This document shows, piece after piece, positions 16,395 through 26,765 of a stretch of DNA of 64,000 bases. The notes under the pieces are model-generated. The model was not told where the DNA came from. It did no database searches and saw only the letters and a program-made list of their open reading frames with translations. Each line of letters opens with the position of its first letter. Positions within the stretch are counted from its first letter, which is position 1. Position numbers and translations under genes: made by a program. Origin of the DNA: CAUZIZ01 sp965218775 (GTDB lineage Bacteria > Acidobacteriota > UBA6911 > RPQK01 > JAJDTT01); assembly GCA_965218775.1 (NCBI GenBank), contig CBDCLS010000004.1:868001-932000 (forward strand), given 5' to 3'.

Positions 16395-18731
16395 TCACCT
16401 TGCCGCTGACCGTACTTCTCTTTCAAGTTGAGTCAACAGACTCGCGATCCCCGGGTTTCCCGGCATCAGTTCTTGAAGTTTCCGGGCATACTGCAGTGCC
16501 AATTTCGGCTGGCCCTCTTGCCTCATCAGGGTGACCAATGCCGTCAGTAGGTCAGGGTCTCCCGGGTGCCTGGAATGGGCCGTCCTCAACACCTGAAGCG
16601 CCCCCTGCGGCTGGCCCAGAGACTGGAGAGCCACTCCATAAACATAGCTGTAGCGAGCCTGCTCCGGCTGGGTCTCGGCCGCCTTCTGGAGCCAGTCCAG
16701 TGCCTCGGAGCGCCGCTGCATCCTGACCAGCAGCAGGCCCAGTGAATGCTGGAGTGGGGCGCTCTCGGGGCCAATCTTCAAGCCACTGCGCAGCAGCTTC
16801 TCACCCTCCGCGTCCCTGCCCTGGGCACGGTACAGGTCAGCCAGGTTCACGTAGGCCAACATCGAGTAGGGCGCGATCTCCAAAGCCTTCTTGTACGCCG
16901 CCTCCGCCTCCTGAGAGTCGCCAAGCCGTTGATGAAGTAGACCTAGATTGTAGTGGGACTCAGCTCGATCGGACTGAGTTTCGAAGGCCTCGCGGTACTC
17001 AGCCAGGACGAGGTTGCGTTTGGCCAGGCGCTCCGGTCCCCACGAATCGGGAGGCACATCGGCCAGGGCCCTGACTGCTTCGAGACGTACGGCGCGAACC
17101 GGGTCGGTCAGGCTGGAAAAAAGTAGCTTCAACCGGACGGTCGGTTCAACCATCTCCGCAGCGGCCGCGGCAGCAAGCCGAATCAGGGGATCGTCGTTGG
17201 CCAGGGCGTCTCGAATCACACCTGTCGATTCGGGAGGGGCATGTCTGGCCAGGTGTGACAACGCCGAGGCGCGAGCGATTCCAGGAGCGCTCTCATCCTG
17301 AGCCAGGGCCAGAAGCTTCGCCCCCGCTCCGGGAAGACCCCTCCGACCGGCGAACAACGTCTCTCCGTAGTGGGGGTCGCTTGAAGGCTCAGGCCCATAC
17401 CAACGCTCCACGGCGTCTAGAGCCCACTGGACCGTTCTGTCCTGGTGACACTGATTGCAAGCGTTGGGCGTTCCCAACTTCAGGGAAAGATGAGGACTGG
17501 GTACCCGAAAGCTATGATCGCGTCTGGCGTCCAGCACCATGTACTTCCTAGCCGGCATATGGCACTCCACACAGCTGGCGCCGGAGGAACCCGGCGGGTG
17601 GAAGTGATGCGAGACATTCTCGTACTTCTCTTCCAGATGACAGGTACGACAGACCGCATCGACACCCCCTTGCACGCCTAAGCTGTGGGGCTGGTGACAG
17701 TCGCTGCAGCTGACCCCTTTCCGGTGCATCTTGCTCTGCAGAAACGAACCATAGACGTACACTTCGTCCTGGATCTGGCCGTCGGGATAGTAGAGCTCCT
17801 CTTCCAGGAGCGTCACCCGATGAGTGTCGAGAAGAGGCTGCCCGTAAAGATACTCCTCTGACAGCTGGGAACGACGAGAGTGGCAGCGCCCGCAGGTCTC
17901 TATTTCTACCTGGGAGTTCCTGGGGCGGTTTCTTCGAGCGATGGACTTGCCCGGATCGAAAACCCAGGAAACATCGTCAGTCTCCTCCAGACGTACCACC
18001 AGACCGATTGAGTTGTCTTCTCTCGGCACGTTCTTCGCCTGATCATCCTCGGCCCAGGTAACGTGCTTGGAACCGGGTCCATGGCAGGCCTCGCAGGAAA
18101 CATCGATTTCGGCCCAGGTGGTCCTGTAGGAACTGTCCTCCGCTGAATAGTTCTTCTTCAAATCGGTGGAGTGACATTCGGCGCACTGGTGGTTCCAAGT
18201 CTGATACACCCCCGTCCAGTGGAGCGGGTCGCGGTGGCCAATCTTCTCGTCTCCATAGAGGTGGAACCAACGCTGGCCCCCCTCCGTCTCAGGGCGTGTA
18301 TCCCAACAGATGCTCAGAGCCTGAAGACGCCCTTGAGGAAACCGGACCAGGTACTGCTGCAGCGGCTCCACCCCAAAGGTGTGAGAGACCTCAAACTCCC
18401 GTAGCTGACCACTTTCCCCCTCAGTCCGAACCAGGAACTGACCTTCACGTCTGTAGAAACTGGAGGTGACGCCAAAATGGGTAAACTCACTACCGCCGAA
18501 GTCGCCCAGAACGGTCTCGTCGCTGGCGATCTGCATGGCCAGATCATGGTGGGAATCCGCCCAGAGGTCGAACTCCTTCTGGTGGCAGGGAGCACAGGCT
18601 CCACGGCCTACGAAGTCGGCTGAAACGGGTTTATGCTGGTCGGATTCACCAGTTCCGTCAGGCTCACCACAACCTTCCAGACCCAGGCTCAGGGTGAGCC
18701 CGAAGATAAGTCCAGCAAGCCCGCTTCGCAT
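16395..18731 (-). CDS. Octahaem c-type cytochrome with HEAT-like and TPR domains
   Basis: A 778-residue exported protein, probably a lipoprotein (GLTLSLGLEGC at residues 11-21). Eight CxxCH haem sites are present in the first 430 residues: CAPCH, CAECH, CEACH, CGRCH, CSDCH, CRTCH, CVECH and CNQCH, in an arrangement like NrfA/cytochrome c554-type multihaem proteins. Then come HEAT-like helices (LSHLARHAPPES region) and at least four TPR units (SHYNLGLLHQRLGDSQEAEA). Such cytochrome-TPR fusions are frequent in Acidobacteriota and related groups and are thought to move electrons at the outer membrane or periplasm. The redox partner is unknown. ogt lies upstream on the same strand with a 61-base gap. 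Confidence 0.88.
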   Translation of the reverse strand: MRSGLAGLIFGLTLSLGLEGCGEPDGTGESDQHKPVSADFVGRGACAPCHQKEFDLWADSHHDLAMQIASDETVLGDFGGSEFTHFGVTSSFYRREGQFLVRTEGESGQLREFEVSHTFGVEPLQQYLVRFPQGRLQALSICWDTRPETEGGQRWFHLYGDEKIGHRDPLHWTGVYQTWNHQCAECHSTDLKKNYSAEDSSYRTTWAEIDVSCEACHGPGSKHVTWAEDDQAKNVPREDNSIGLVVRLEETDDVSWVFDPGKSIARRNRPRNSQVEIETCGRCHSRRSQLSEEYLYGQPLLDTHRVTLLEEELYYPDGQIQDEVYVYGSFLQSKMHRKGVSCSDCHQPHSLGVQGGVDAVCRTCHLEEKYENVSHHFHPPGSSGASCVECHMPARKYMVLDARRDHSFRVPSPHLSLKLGTPNACNQCHQDRTVQWALDAVERWYGPEPSSDPHYGETLFAGRRGLPGAGAKLLALAQDESAPGIARASALSHLARHAPPESTGVIRDALANDDPLIRLAAAAAAEMVEPTVRLKLLFSSLTDPVRAVRLEAVRALADVPPDSWGPERLAKRNLVLAEYREAFETQSDRAESHYNLGLLHQRLGDSQEAEAAYKKALEIAPYSMLAYVNLADLYRAQGRDAEGEKLLRSGLKIGPESAPLQHSLGLLLVRMQRRSEALDWLQKAAETQPEQARYSYVYGVALQSLGQPQGALQVLRTAHSRHPGDPDLLTALVTLMRQEGQPKLALQYARKLQELMPGNPGIASLLTQLEREVRSAAR

Positions 18732-18792
18732 GGTTTGCTCATTCTAGCCTGCTTGGGATAGAAATGATCCCAGGCGGCGGACTGATCAAAAT

Positions 18793-19278
18793 TCAGCGTA
18801 CCCTTACTGATATCCGCTGTTCGAGCTCCAGCAACATCTTCTTTGCCGGCAAACCTCCTCCGAATCCCGTCAGTGAACCCGATTTCCCGATCACACGGTG
18901 GCAAGGCACGACGATGGGAATTGGATTGGAGCCGACGGCCGCACCCACGGCACGACTGGCTTTGGGATTTCCAATGCGTGAGGCCAATTCTCCATAGGAG
19001 ATCGTTTCGCCGTACGGTATTCGCTGCAATGCTCCCCAAACTTTGAGCTGAAATGCAGTCCCACTCGGACTCAGCGGACAATGGAACTTGAAACGTTCTC
19101 CGGCAAAGTACGCCTCGATCTGCGCCGCAACAGTCCGAAATGGTTGCGAATCTTCGATCCAGTCTGGCTCAACCTCGCGGCGGCCGGTACCCTCTGGAAA
19201 TCCCACGACATGAAGCCCTTCTGACCTCCCGGCTAGTAACAGTGGACCCAACGGACTTTCGGCGTAGCAGTAGTTCAT
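18793..19278 (-). CDS. ogt: Methylated-DNA--protein-cysteine methyltransferase
   Basis: A 161-residue O6-alkylguanine-DNA alkyltransferase. The acceptor Cys126 lies in IPIVVPCHRVIG, and the preceding VWGALQRIPYGETISYGELA and the trailing GFGGGLPAKKMLLELE match the DNA-binding and active-site region of Ogt/AdaC. It repairs O6-methylguanine by suicidal transfer of the alkyl group to the cysteine. It lacks an Ada-type regulatory domain and is therefore an Ogt-like constitutive form. The ATG at 19278 lies 16 bases from the left end of inverted-repeat element copy B, so its promoter must lie in or beyond that element. Confidence 0.93.
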   Translation of the reverse strand: MNYCYAESPLGPLLLAGRSEGLHVVGFPEGTGRREVEPDWIEDSQPFRTVAAQIEAYFAGERFKFHCPLSPSGTAFQLKVWGALQRIPYGETISYGELASRIGNPKASRAVGAAVGSNPIPIVVPCHRVIGKSGSLTGFGGGLPAKKMLLELEQRISVRVR

Positions 19279-19297
19279 AGAGACCTCGCAGGCTTAG

Positions 19298-19566
19298 TAC
19301 ACTGGAACGTAAATACGGCAACGTTTGTGGCGAGCGCGACGGGTCGAGTTCGCGAAGCGACGCCGAACTCGATGCTTTGTATCTTGGAGGAGGAGCGACA
19401 AAGAAATCGGCGCGTCCCGTCGCCACCCGTAGGGCAGATGGGGGTTGTGGACGATCTCTGCGTTGGTCGTCGTCGAAGATGGCCAAACATCGTCTTCCTC
19501 CTCCTGCCTTGATCTCGCCTCACAAGCCCCATCTGCAAACGTTGCCGTATTTACGTTCCCGTGTAC
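19298..19566. mobile_element. 269-bp inverted-repeat element, family 1 copy B (reverse orientation)
   Basis: The ends are inverted repeats over about 30 bp (left TACACTGGAACGTAAATACG; right reverse complement GTACACGGGAACGTAAATAC), flanked by TTAG at 19294-19297 and 19567-19570. The interior is the reverse complement of copies A and C with scattered substitutions. The end sequences differ from those of copies A and C, yet within this copy both ends match each other. The element fills the gap between ogt and the phosphoesterase gene; the remaining roughly 95 bases to 19664 show nothing. Confidence 0.75.
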
Positions 19567-19664
19567 TTAGGTCAGCTCCCCTAAGAGAAGCGCGACGAGT
19601 GGATAATGAAGGCACCCCGGGAGCGCCCTGGCATCAACTCCATTAGATAGCTGTTAGTCCGATT

Positions 19665-21599
19665 TCATCGGCCCGTCTCGCCGAGGTTCCGTGCAACCTC
19701 GGGATTTGAGCGACGAAACACGCCAGACCCCGGATGCGATTCCATGGTTTCCCAGCGGGGCCTCCACCAGAGGTCCACCCGCGACCCCGTGAAGGCGTCC
19801 ACATCGCGAACCGTCAGATTCAGGCGGAGGGTTTCCCAGGGGATTCCCTGGCTTGGCTCCAGGGAGGAGTGGGGAATAGCCCATTCGAGGGTATATCCGT
19901 CTCTGCTGGGAGCCCCGAGTATCCGGACTCCTTCGAGGTGTGTCTGTGCGGGATTCACGATGGCGTTGCCGATGGCTGAAGGAGGTATCACGCGAACAGG
20001 CGACCCCATCTTTTCGATTGCGGTTCGGGTGGCTCCGGCAGCGTTCTTACTCTCGTCCGGATGCCGGGGATCAAGATGGAGGACAACGGAATCCTGATAC
20101 GCGGTTGTCCCGCTCCTGCGGATCCATTGATCATCCTGTACTCGGACACCGACGTAGAGGAACTCCTCATCCTGCACCAGACCGAAGCGTAACTGGAGAT
20201 CCTGCTGACCCTGCCAGCCAGAAATGTCCCCTGTCAGTTGCTGGGGTCGCGCCATGGAAAAAGGAAGGGACGACCAATCGTCAAGCCGTCCGTCCAAGGT
20301 CATAGATCCCTTAGCAGCACGTTCTATGACCGGCGTCTGCTCTGGAGCTGCGTAGAAGGTCCGCCGCCAGGACACGGGTTTAGGCAAATCTTTCGGCTCG
20401 TAGGTAGCGATCACCTCCGCCGGCAGGGCGTCTTGGCTGGTGAACGTCTGCCCTTGCGACCACTCTACCAACACCTTTACCACCTCGGTTGAACCGGGAG
20501 CTACCGTCTTGGACAGGGCGTACGGGGTCGGTCTAAGGCGATCGTGGAGTTCCCAACGCAAGCGAACCTGCAGCGGGATCCCTGCCCGGTTGCTGATATG
20601 AATCAGGGTTTGCCCTTGAGTAGGGGATTGCGCGCTGATGGGTTCGATTCTAATGTCATAGGCGCTTCCCAGCCGCTGTGTCAGCAGGGCCATCGTATGC
20701 GTTGGCAGTTCCCCGTCCAGAATTCCGTCCAGCTTCAGGTGTGCCACCACGGGTCCTTCTCGGGTCAGCGTGACCCAGGTGACATGATCGAACCGGCCGT
20801 GAGGGGGACCGTTGAGCGGACTTCCTCCCCCGGTTGTCGCCAATTGGTAGTACTTGTTCTGTGCGCGTTGGTAGCTGACATATCGGTGGCGATGACCGGC
20901 AAACACCGTGTGCTTCCGTCCCCCCAGAGCATCTTCCACCTCATCCCAGCCCGACTTCTCTTCGTAATCCCACAAAGGCTTGTGCAGGAAAACGAGGGTC
21001 CAGCGAACTCCAGGATTTGCCTCCAGGGTCCGTTTTACGAAGGCAACCTGCTCGGGTCCAATCCGCGAGGGCATCCCGTCCTCGGTATTCAGGCAGAGAA
21101 AGAGAACGTCCTTGTAGAGGAAGTGATAGTAAGTAGGACCGAATCGCTTTTCCCACTGCTTGCGGGCCTCGGGGTCCCAGATGTCGTGGTTGCCGGGCAC
21201 GTAGAAGAATCGCATCTTGAGAATGTCGACCAGGTGGCGGAACTCCTTCCATTCCCGCCCCACTTGCTGGAGATCTTCCGTACCCCCTTCAATCAGATCA
21301 CCGACGCTGACGACGAACTCTGGCCTGATATCGTTGATCTTTCGAAGCGCTTTGGCGAAAACCCCCTCCCGATGCCCCCCTGTCCTATCGGAAACGACAA
21401 CAAATTGGAACTCATCCGAATCGTTGAGAAATCCCCTGCCGGACCAAGGCGTGGGGCCCTGGAAATCCGGTAGCAGGATCTGGCTTTGGTCCTGGGAGGT
21501 CCAGGCCACCACGAGGCCCAAGCTGAAGAGCGCTCCCAGCACTAGTCGTGTACGGATCGAGGCTGCAGGGCGCGGTAGGCTGTGTTTCTCTGTGGTCAT
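19665..21599 (-). CDS. Calcineurin-like metallophosphoesterase with C-terminal sugar-binding-like domain
   Basis: 644 residues. After an N-terminal membrane or signal segment (RLVLGALFSLGLVVAW) comes a calcineurin-like phosphoesterase domain: FVVVSDRTGG, VSVGDLIEGG, YVPGNHDIWD and VFAGHRHRYVS provide the metal-binding Asp/Asn/His set. A middle beta-rich region is followed by a C-terminal domain (DGRLDDWSSLP, EEFLYVGVRVQDD) resembling the CBM9/DOMON-like carbohydrate- or haem-binding fold. The protein should act outside the cytoplasm on a phosphoester; the substrate is unknown. It appears monocistronic, with copy B of the 269-bp element downstream and a 281-base empty region upstream. Confidence 0.82.
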   Translation of the reverse strand: MTTEKHSLPRPAASIRTRLVLGALFSLGLVVAWTSQDQSQILLPDFQGPTPWSGRGFLNDSDEFQFVVVSDRTGGHREGVFAKALRKINDIRPEFVVSVGDLIEGGTEDLQQVGREWKEFRHLVDILKMRFFYVPGNHDIWDPEARKQWEKRFGPTYYHFLYKDVLFLCLNTEDGMPSRIGPEQVAFVKRTLEANPGVRWTLVFLHKPLWDYEEKSGWDEVEDALGGRKHTVFAGHRHRYVSYQRAQNKYYQLATTGGGSPLNGPPHGRFDHVTWVTLTREGPVVAHLKLDGILDGELPTHTMALLTQRLGSAYDIRIEPISAQSPTQGQTLIHISNRAGIPLQVRLRWELHDRLRPTPYALSKTVAPGSTEVVKVLVEWSQGQTFTSQDALPAEVIATYEPKDLPKPVSWRRTFYAAPEQTPVIERAAKGSMTLDGRLDDWSSLPFSMARPQQLTGDISGWQGQQDLQLRFGLVQDEEFLYVGVRVQDDQWIRRSGTTAYQDSVVLHLDPRHPDESKNAAGATRTAIEKMGSPVRVIPPSAIGNAIVNPAQTHLEGVRILGAPSRDGYTLEWAIPHSSLEPSQGIPWETLRLNLTVRDVDAFTGSRVDLWWRPRWETMESHPGSGVFRRSNPEVARNLGETGR

Positions 21600-21880
21600 A
21601 TCCTAATTCGTCCCTTGTTTTGGGTTGTCGCCTAGAACAGATCAAGAATCAGTAGGAAAGCTGCCATGGGAAACTTCTTGGGGCGCTTGCTGATCGCAAC
21701 TGTCCGGATAGTAGCGCACCTATCGGCTGCAGCGCAATCAGACTCGACTTTATCCGCTCGAAGTCTTAGTGTTCAATCAGTGATCGAAAGGAGTTCCAAG
21801 CAACGCGCAACGGGCGTCAGCGGACGGCCAACGCAGCATTCGAATCTGACACCTTCCTTCAGGACAAACAGGGGAAAAAC

Positions 21881-23728
21881 ATGATCGCATCTACCCGAGT
21901 GAGGATAAGAAGCGGCCTTGCCAGGACCTGGCTGACCCTGGGCTTCCTGGGCGTTTCCTCGGCCCTGGCCCAACCGGCGATCGAGATCGACACGCCGATG
22001 GCGCCTCCAGCGTGGGCGCTCGCCCAGTGGGCACTGCTAGATTCGAACCGCGAAGCGGCCTTCTTGGCAGCAGACAAGTACGTCGACGAACTCGGGTGGA
22101 TGCGGATTACGCCGAATTGGGGAGCGATGGATGGGGCGGACGACGTCACGGAGACTTATCGGGACTTGCCCATCATCTACATGCTCGGAGGTCCGCCGGA
22201 AATCCTGACACTTCACAAGAAGATTTGGGAGGGACACCTCGACCAGTACACCGAAGCTCGCGAGCCGGTAGTCGCGGCCGCGAAGGAAGGTATGCTTTAC
22301 AAGGAGTTCTGCCCGCAGCTTGACTGGGAACACACGGGCGAGGCGATGGCTCCCTGGTATTGGTATGGACTGGCCCGTCCGGACGACACTCAGTATGTGA
22401 TCCGGGCTCGCCGCTTCGCCGGATTCTACATGAACGAGGATCCCGGAGCTCCGAACTACGATCCGGAGAAAAAGATCATTCGTAGCCTCTTCAACGGCAG
22501 CCGCGGACCGTTATTGACACCTGCGACGGAATACGACTGGGGCGGTAACCCGCGTCCCCGACACGATCCCCGGCCGGGACAACCGCCACGGACCGAGCGC
22601 TGGACGCGCATGGGCTACACGGTCAACTTGAGCGGCGACCATCCACAAAACATGCTGACCACCAACCTGGCGATGACGGCCTACCTGCTGACAGGGGAAA
22701 AGAAGTATCGCGATTGGATCCTGGAATACGTCGATGGGTGGGTCGAGAGGGCGGCAAGAAACGGCGGTAACCTGCCCAGCAACATCGGCCTCGACGGATC
22801 CATTGGTGGCACTTGGGATGGAAAGTGGTGGGGTGGGGTCTATGGCTGGGACTTCCGGCCGAAGTCGGAAGACGGTTCGGAGAATGCGGGCAACAACTAC
22901 GTGATGCGGGGAGCACGGGTTGGTTTTGGGATCGCGTTTCTGCTGACGGGCGACCACCAGTACGTCGACACGCTAAGGAAGCAGATCGACAACATGTACG
23001 CGCAAAAAAGGGTTATCGATGGCAAGCCGATGGTCCCACACAAATACGGTGACAACGGCTGGTATGCCTATATCGACAACAGCCTCCGAGGCGGTGGCAA
23101 CGTCAACTTCTGGTCCCTGCCGGAGCTGGCGGACATCTACACCTGGACGCTCAAGCCTTCCGACCTGCCACGCGTCGCCGAGGAACCCTGGGTGCGCTAC
23201 CTGCAGGGCGAAGCTCCCGCCTTTCCCATGGAAGCGATCGCAAACGATTTCGACGTGATCCGAAGACAGGTCCAAAAAGTCCGGATGGACTCGCAAACGG
23301 CGGACACCAGACCCTCATCAGGCATGCCAGTGGTGACTTCGGTAAGCAGCCTCATCAACCTCATGCTAGGGGCTAACGACCCGGGTAGCGGTGGCAACGT
23401 TCTCCACGCACAGGTACGCTATTTTGATATCGAAGGGCGGCGGCCGGGGCTGCCCCGAGGCGTCGGCGCGCTTGTGGAGCAGGTCCGTTCCGATGGCATC
23501 ACGCTGCTGTTGGTCAATACGAACCCAGCGAGGAGCCGCAAGCTGGTCGTTCAAACTGGCGCCTACGCCGAGCACGATGCGGTGACCGTCGCAGTTGGCG
23601 CCCAGCAGGTCGAGGTGGGGGACTCGCAGTTCAAGGTGCACTTGAGCGCCGGATCGGGAGCCCGTTTGTCGATTCGGATGAAGCGTTACGTGAACCAGCC
23701 GACGTTTGCGTTTCCCTGGAATCGATGA
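21881..23728 (+). CDS. Secreted protein of unknown function (alpha-helical toroid-like)
   Basis: I do not recognise a named family. The 615-residue protein starts with a signal peptide (ARTWLTLGFLGVSSALAQP) and is rich in Trp, Tyr and Asp. Blocks such as TRMGYTVNLSGDHPQNMLTT, NIGLDGSIGGTWDGKWWGG and NSLRGGGNVNFWSLPELAD recall secreted enzymes of the (alpha/alpha) toroid type that act on polysaccharides or glycans. The last 130 residues look beta-rich. The ATG at 21881 has only a weak purine stretch upstream (caggggaaaaac). The following gene is a secreted propeller on the same strand. Function is an inference only. Confidence 0.7.
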   Translation: MIASTRVRIRSGLARTWLTLGFLGVSSALAQPAIEIDTPMAPPAWALAQWALLDSNREAAFLAADKYVDELGWMRITPNWGAMDGADDVTETYRDLPIIYMLGGPPEILTLHKKIWEGHLDQYTEAREPVVAAAKEGMLYKEFCPQLDWEHTGEAMAPWYWYGLARPDDTQYVIRARRFAGFYMNEDPGAPNYDPEKKIIRSLFNGSRGPLLTPATEYDWGGNPRPRHDPRPGQPPRTERWTRMGYTVNLSGDHPQNMLTTNLAMTAYLLTGEKKYRDWILEYVDGWVERAARNGGNLPSNIGLDGSIGGTWDGKWWGGVYGWDFRPKSEDGSENAGNNYVMRGARVGFGIAFLLTGDHQYVDTLRKQIDNMYAQKRVIDGKPMVPHKYGDNGWYAYIDNSLRGGGNVNFWSLPELADIYTWTLKPSDLPRVAEEPWVRYLQGEAPAFPMEAIANDFDVIRRQVQKVRMDSQTADTRPSSGMPVVTSVSSLINLMLGANDPGSGGNVLHAQVRYFDIEGRRPGLPRGVGALVEQVRSDGITLLLVNTNPARSRKLVVQTGAYAEHDAVTVAVGAQQVEVGDSQFKVHLSAGSGARLSIRMKRYVNQPTFAFPWNR

Positions 23729-25024
23729 GAAAACAACTTCCTTGAACGCCGTGTTGATGGAACTTGGCGCACTCATCGTCGGAAGTTGGCGTGGATACCG
23801 GGGAAATAGGACCTCAAACACCTCATCAATGTTTTGGAAGGCGGAATCCCCGGCAGGAATCGAAGGAAGAGAGTCCCAATGAAACGATCAGGCGGAAATC
23901 AGATTGCGGTATCGACATTCCTAGTGTTTCTTGGCTCCACTCTGGCGGCCGGGCCCGACGTCTACTTCCGGAGCGATGGAGGGGTTCCGACCAGCGATCA
24001 AGCACCCCTTCCAGGAGATCTGGGTGACGGGCAGATTCTGGTCTGGAAGGCCGGCCTCCCTGCGGGACACTCCACCCCCTGCGTTACGGCTGATCGGATC
24101 TTCCTGAGCTTATTCGAGAAGCAGCAGCTGGCAACCGTGGCCCTGGATCGGAAGACCGGAAAGAGACTCTGGAAAAAGGTCATCCAGGTGGAAAGCATCG
24201 AGCCCACTCACAATACGGGAAGCCCCGCCTCCCCCAGTCCGGCCAGTGATGGAGAGCGTGTCTACGTCTTCTTCGGGAGCTACGGGCTTGTCTGCTACGA
24301 CCTTGAAGGGCAGCTGCTATGGGATAAACGCCTGGGGCCTTTCCACGACGATTTTGGCGCAGCTAGCTCGCCCATCCTCGTAGACGACAAGGTGATCCTT
24401 AATGAGGACCATGACAGCGGCAGCTTCCTGATCGCTGTTCACAAGCTGAGTGGCAAGACACTGTGGAAGGCTCCCAGATCCGGCCACACTCGGAGCTATT
24501 CCACTCCCGTCGTCTGGAATTCTGAAGGACGGGCGACGGTCATCGTGGCAGGAGCGCTGCAGCTGACAGCCTACGACGCTCAGAGCGGAGAGAGGACTTG
24601 GTGGATCAATGGCCTGGCTCGTATCGTCAATCCCACCCCCGTTCTGGGTCAGAACCGGCTCTTTGTGGCCTCCTGGTCTCCAGGCGGTGACACCAAAACC
24701 CGGATCGTTATGTCGGACTGGTCCACAGCCAGCCACCAATGGGACAAGGATGGCAACAAGATCCTGGCCGGGGAAGAGCTCCCCGAGGGAGACGTGAAGG
24801 GGAGACTCTCCATCATCGACCTGGATCGGGACGGGGGGGGCAACCAATTCGAATGGGAGAAGTACGCCCGGGTATTCGAGCTCGCCCGCAACTCCATTCT
24901 GGCGGTTCGGCCTGGGGGCCAGGGTGATCTTACCGCTACCAATACGCTGTGGAGCTATCCTCGGGGCGTTCCCTATGTGACTAGCCCTGTACTCTACCGC
25001 CAGGTGGTCTACATGGTCAAGAAC

Positions 25025-26498
25025 CTGGACATTCCCCATTTTTCAGAGGCCCAGAGGAAGCAGGGACAGCTGACGGGAGCTGGGATCGGGTCGAGCCCCG
25101 CCAATCCCGCTGTGGCGGCCGAATAGGAGCTGCTTGATGCCATCGGCTATGGCATAGAAGCGGAACTCCGGGATGCCGTAGATCCGTTTGGCTGCCTGCT
25201 CGATGTGTTGGACCAGAAGGGCCAGCTTGGCCCTTTTACCCAGATAGACACAGGCGAAGAAGGCGGCGATCATGACCAAGGCGGCCATATTGCGCAGGCG
25301 CTCATACTTGAGCAAACGGATGTCTTCCAACTCGTAGCTCTGCTTGATAAATCGGATCGTTTCCTCGACACGCCAGCGGCTCAGATAGCTCTCGACCACC
25401 CGCCACTGGCTCTTGCGCGAGCGTTTGACCGTCTGGTTCGTCAGAAGCATCAGGGGACGGGGGCCAAAGCCATCCACCACCACCAGGTACAGCGATTGGT
25501 CGAAACCGGGCAAACGCACCCCTCGGGCCCCAAACTCCAACCGGTAGACCTTCTCCCCCGCACTCGTCTCCTTGATCACGACTTCCCGGTAGCGGCGCCG
25601 ACAACCACGCGCCCACTCCTCGGCGCTCTTCTTGCTGCGCCCTGAGATCAGGTGACGATCCCCCCGCTGGCACACCAGGAACGGGTGTCCCCGCTTCAGC
25701 AGGACTTCGAGGATCTCCTCCCGATCCCCTCCCCGGTCCATCACCCAGATCCCTCGCCCTTGGGTGGCTTTGGAGACTCGCCCAATCGCCTTGAGGATCT
25801 CGTCGTTTTCGCTCACAAAGTCCGGCGCTTTCTGCGAGTACAGCTCCTGGTACAACGGCAGCACCTCGGCACTCCCCCGCCTCGCTCCGACCACCTCACA
25901 GCACCAGTATCCATCTCGGATCTCCCCTCGGGAGCCGTCCCGGACCCGCGCCAGGTATTGCATCTTCCGGGCATATGGCTTACTCACATCCGTGGGGTCC
26001 ACAATCAACAGCGTCTCCTTCTCCACCCGCCAGGCCGCCAACTCCAGCAGATTCTTTCCCACCGCTCCTCTCAATCCCTGACGGTTGAGTTGGCGGCTCA
26101 GCCGCTCGATGACTTTCTTCAGAGCGATCTCCTCCTCCAGTGCTCGCGCAATCTCGCTGAGCCGGACCGACGCCCGACACTGCATCCCGTAGAGCACCTC
26201 CCGGATCAAACGAGCGGCGGTCTTCGGTAATCCTTCAGAGACCTTCCCCGAAAATTCTCTCAGCTGCTCTCGAATCTTCCACGCTACTTTGGCATCATGC
26301 ATCTGGGTCCCTCCGCTTAATTGGTTGTTGGGTTTGGAGTTCCGCCAACCAGTCTAAGCGCTAGGGACCCACACTTTTGGGGGTCGACAGTTCCCCCATT
26401 TTCTCCCAATTTCAACCCATCCCACTTCCCTTATCGCCCTACTCTCTTGTTCTCAACTACTTGAGAGAATTCACCCTCAATTTTTGGGGAATGTCCTG
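25025..26498 (-). mobile_element. IS4-family-like insertion sequence, 1474 bp
   Basis: Ends are C(T/A)GGACATTCCCCA inverted repeats, and a 10-bp direct duplication GGTCAAGAAC lies on both sides, a size expected for IS4-type elements. It contains a single transposase gene on the minus strand and interrupts the propeller gene. Confidence 0.88.
25043..26302 (-). CDS. IS4-family-like transposase
   Basis: A 419-residue DDE transposase. The first Asp is in LLIVDPTDVSKPY, the second in IWVMDRGGDREEI, and the family YREK signature is visible as YLSRWRVEETIRFIKQSYE (Y, R, E and K at the expected spacing), assigning it to the IS4 superfamily. The reading frame is intact and the ends of the element are present, so it may still be active. 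The start ATG lies about 196 bases inside the right end of the element. The stop lies 18 bases inside the left end. Confidence 0.88.
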   Translation of the reverse strand: MHDAKVAWKIREQLREFSGKVSEGLPKTAARLIREVLYGMQCRASVRLSEIARALEEEIALKKVIERLSRQLNRQGLRGAVGKNLLELAAWRVEKETLLIVDPTDVSKPYARKMQYLARVRDGSRGEIRDGYWCCEVVGARRGSAEVLPLYQELYSQKAPDFVSENDEILKAIGRVSKATQGRGIWVMDRGGDREEILEVLLKRGHPFLVCQRGDRHLISGRSKKSAEEWARGCRRRYREVVIKETSAGEKVYRLEFGARGVRLPGFDQSLYLVVVDGFGPRPLMLLTNQTVKRSRKSQWRVVESYLSRWRVEETIRFIKQSYELEDIRLLKYERLRNMAALVMIAAFFACVYLGKRAKLALLVQHIEQAAKRIYGIPEFRFYAIADGIKQLLFGRHSGIGGARPDPSSRQLSLLPLGL

Positions 26499-26765
26499 GG
26501 TCAAGAACGGGGGGATCGTGACCAGTTTGGACGCGGAGTCGGGGAAGCTCTTGAAACAGGGCCGTGTCACTGGACTGGGAAACTATTTCGCCTCGCCCGT
26601 TGCCGGGGATGGCAAGGTCTATCTGGCCAGCGAACGTGGAGTGCTCACGGTCCTGAAGGCCGGTTCCGACTGGGAGATTCTGTCGTCCCACGACCTGGGC
26701 GAGCGCATCATGGCGAGTCCGGTGATTGCCGATGGCCGGATCTATGTTCGGACGGAAGAGGGCCT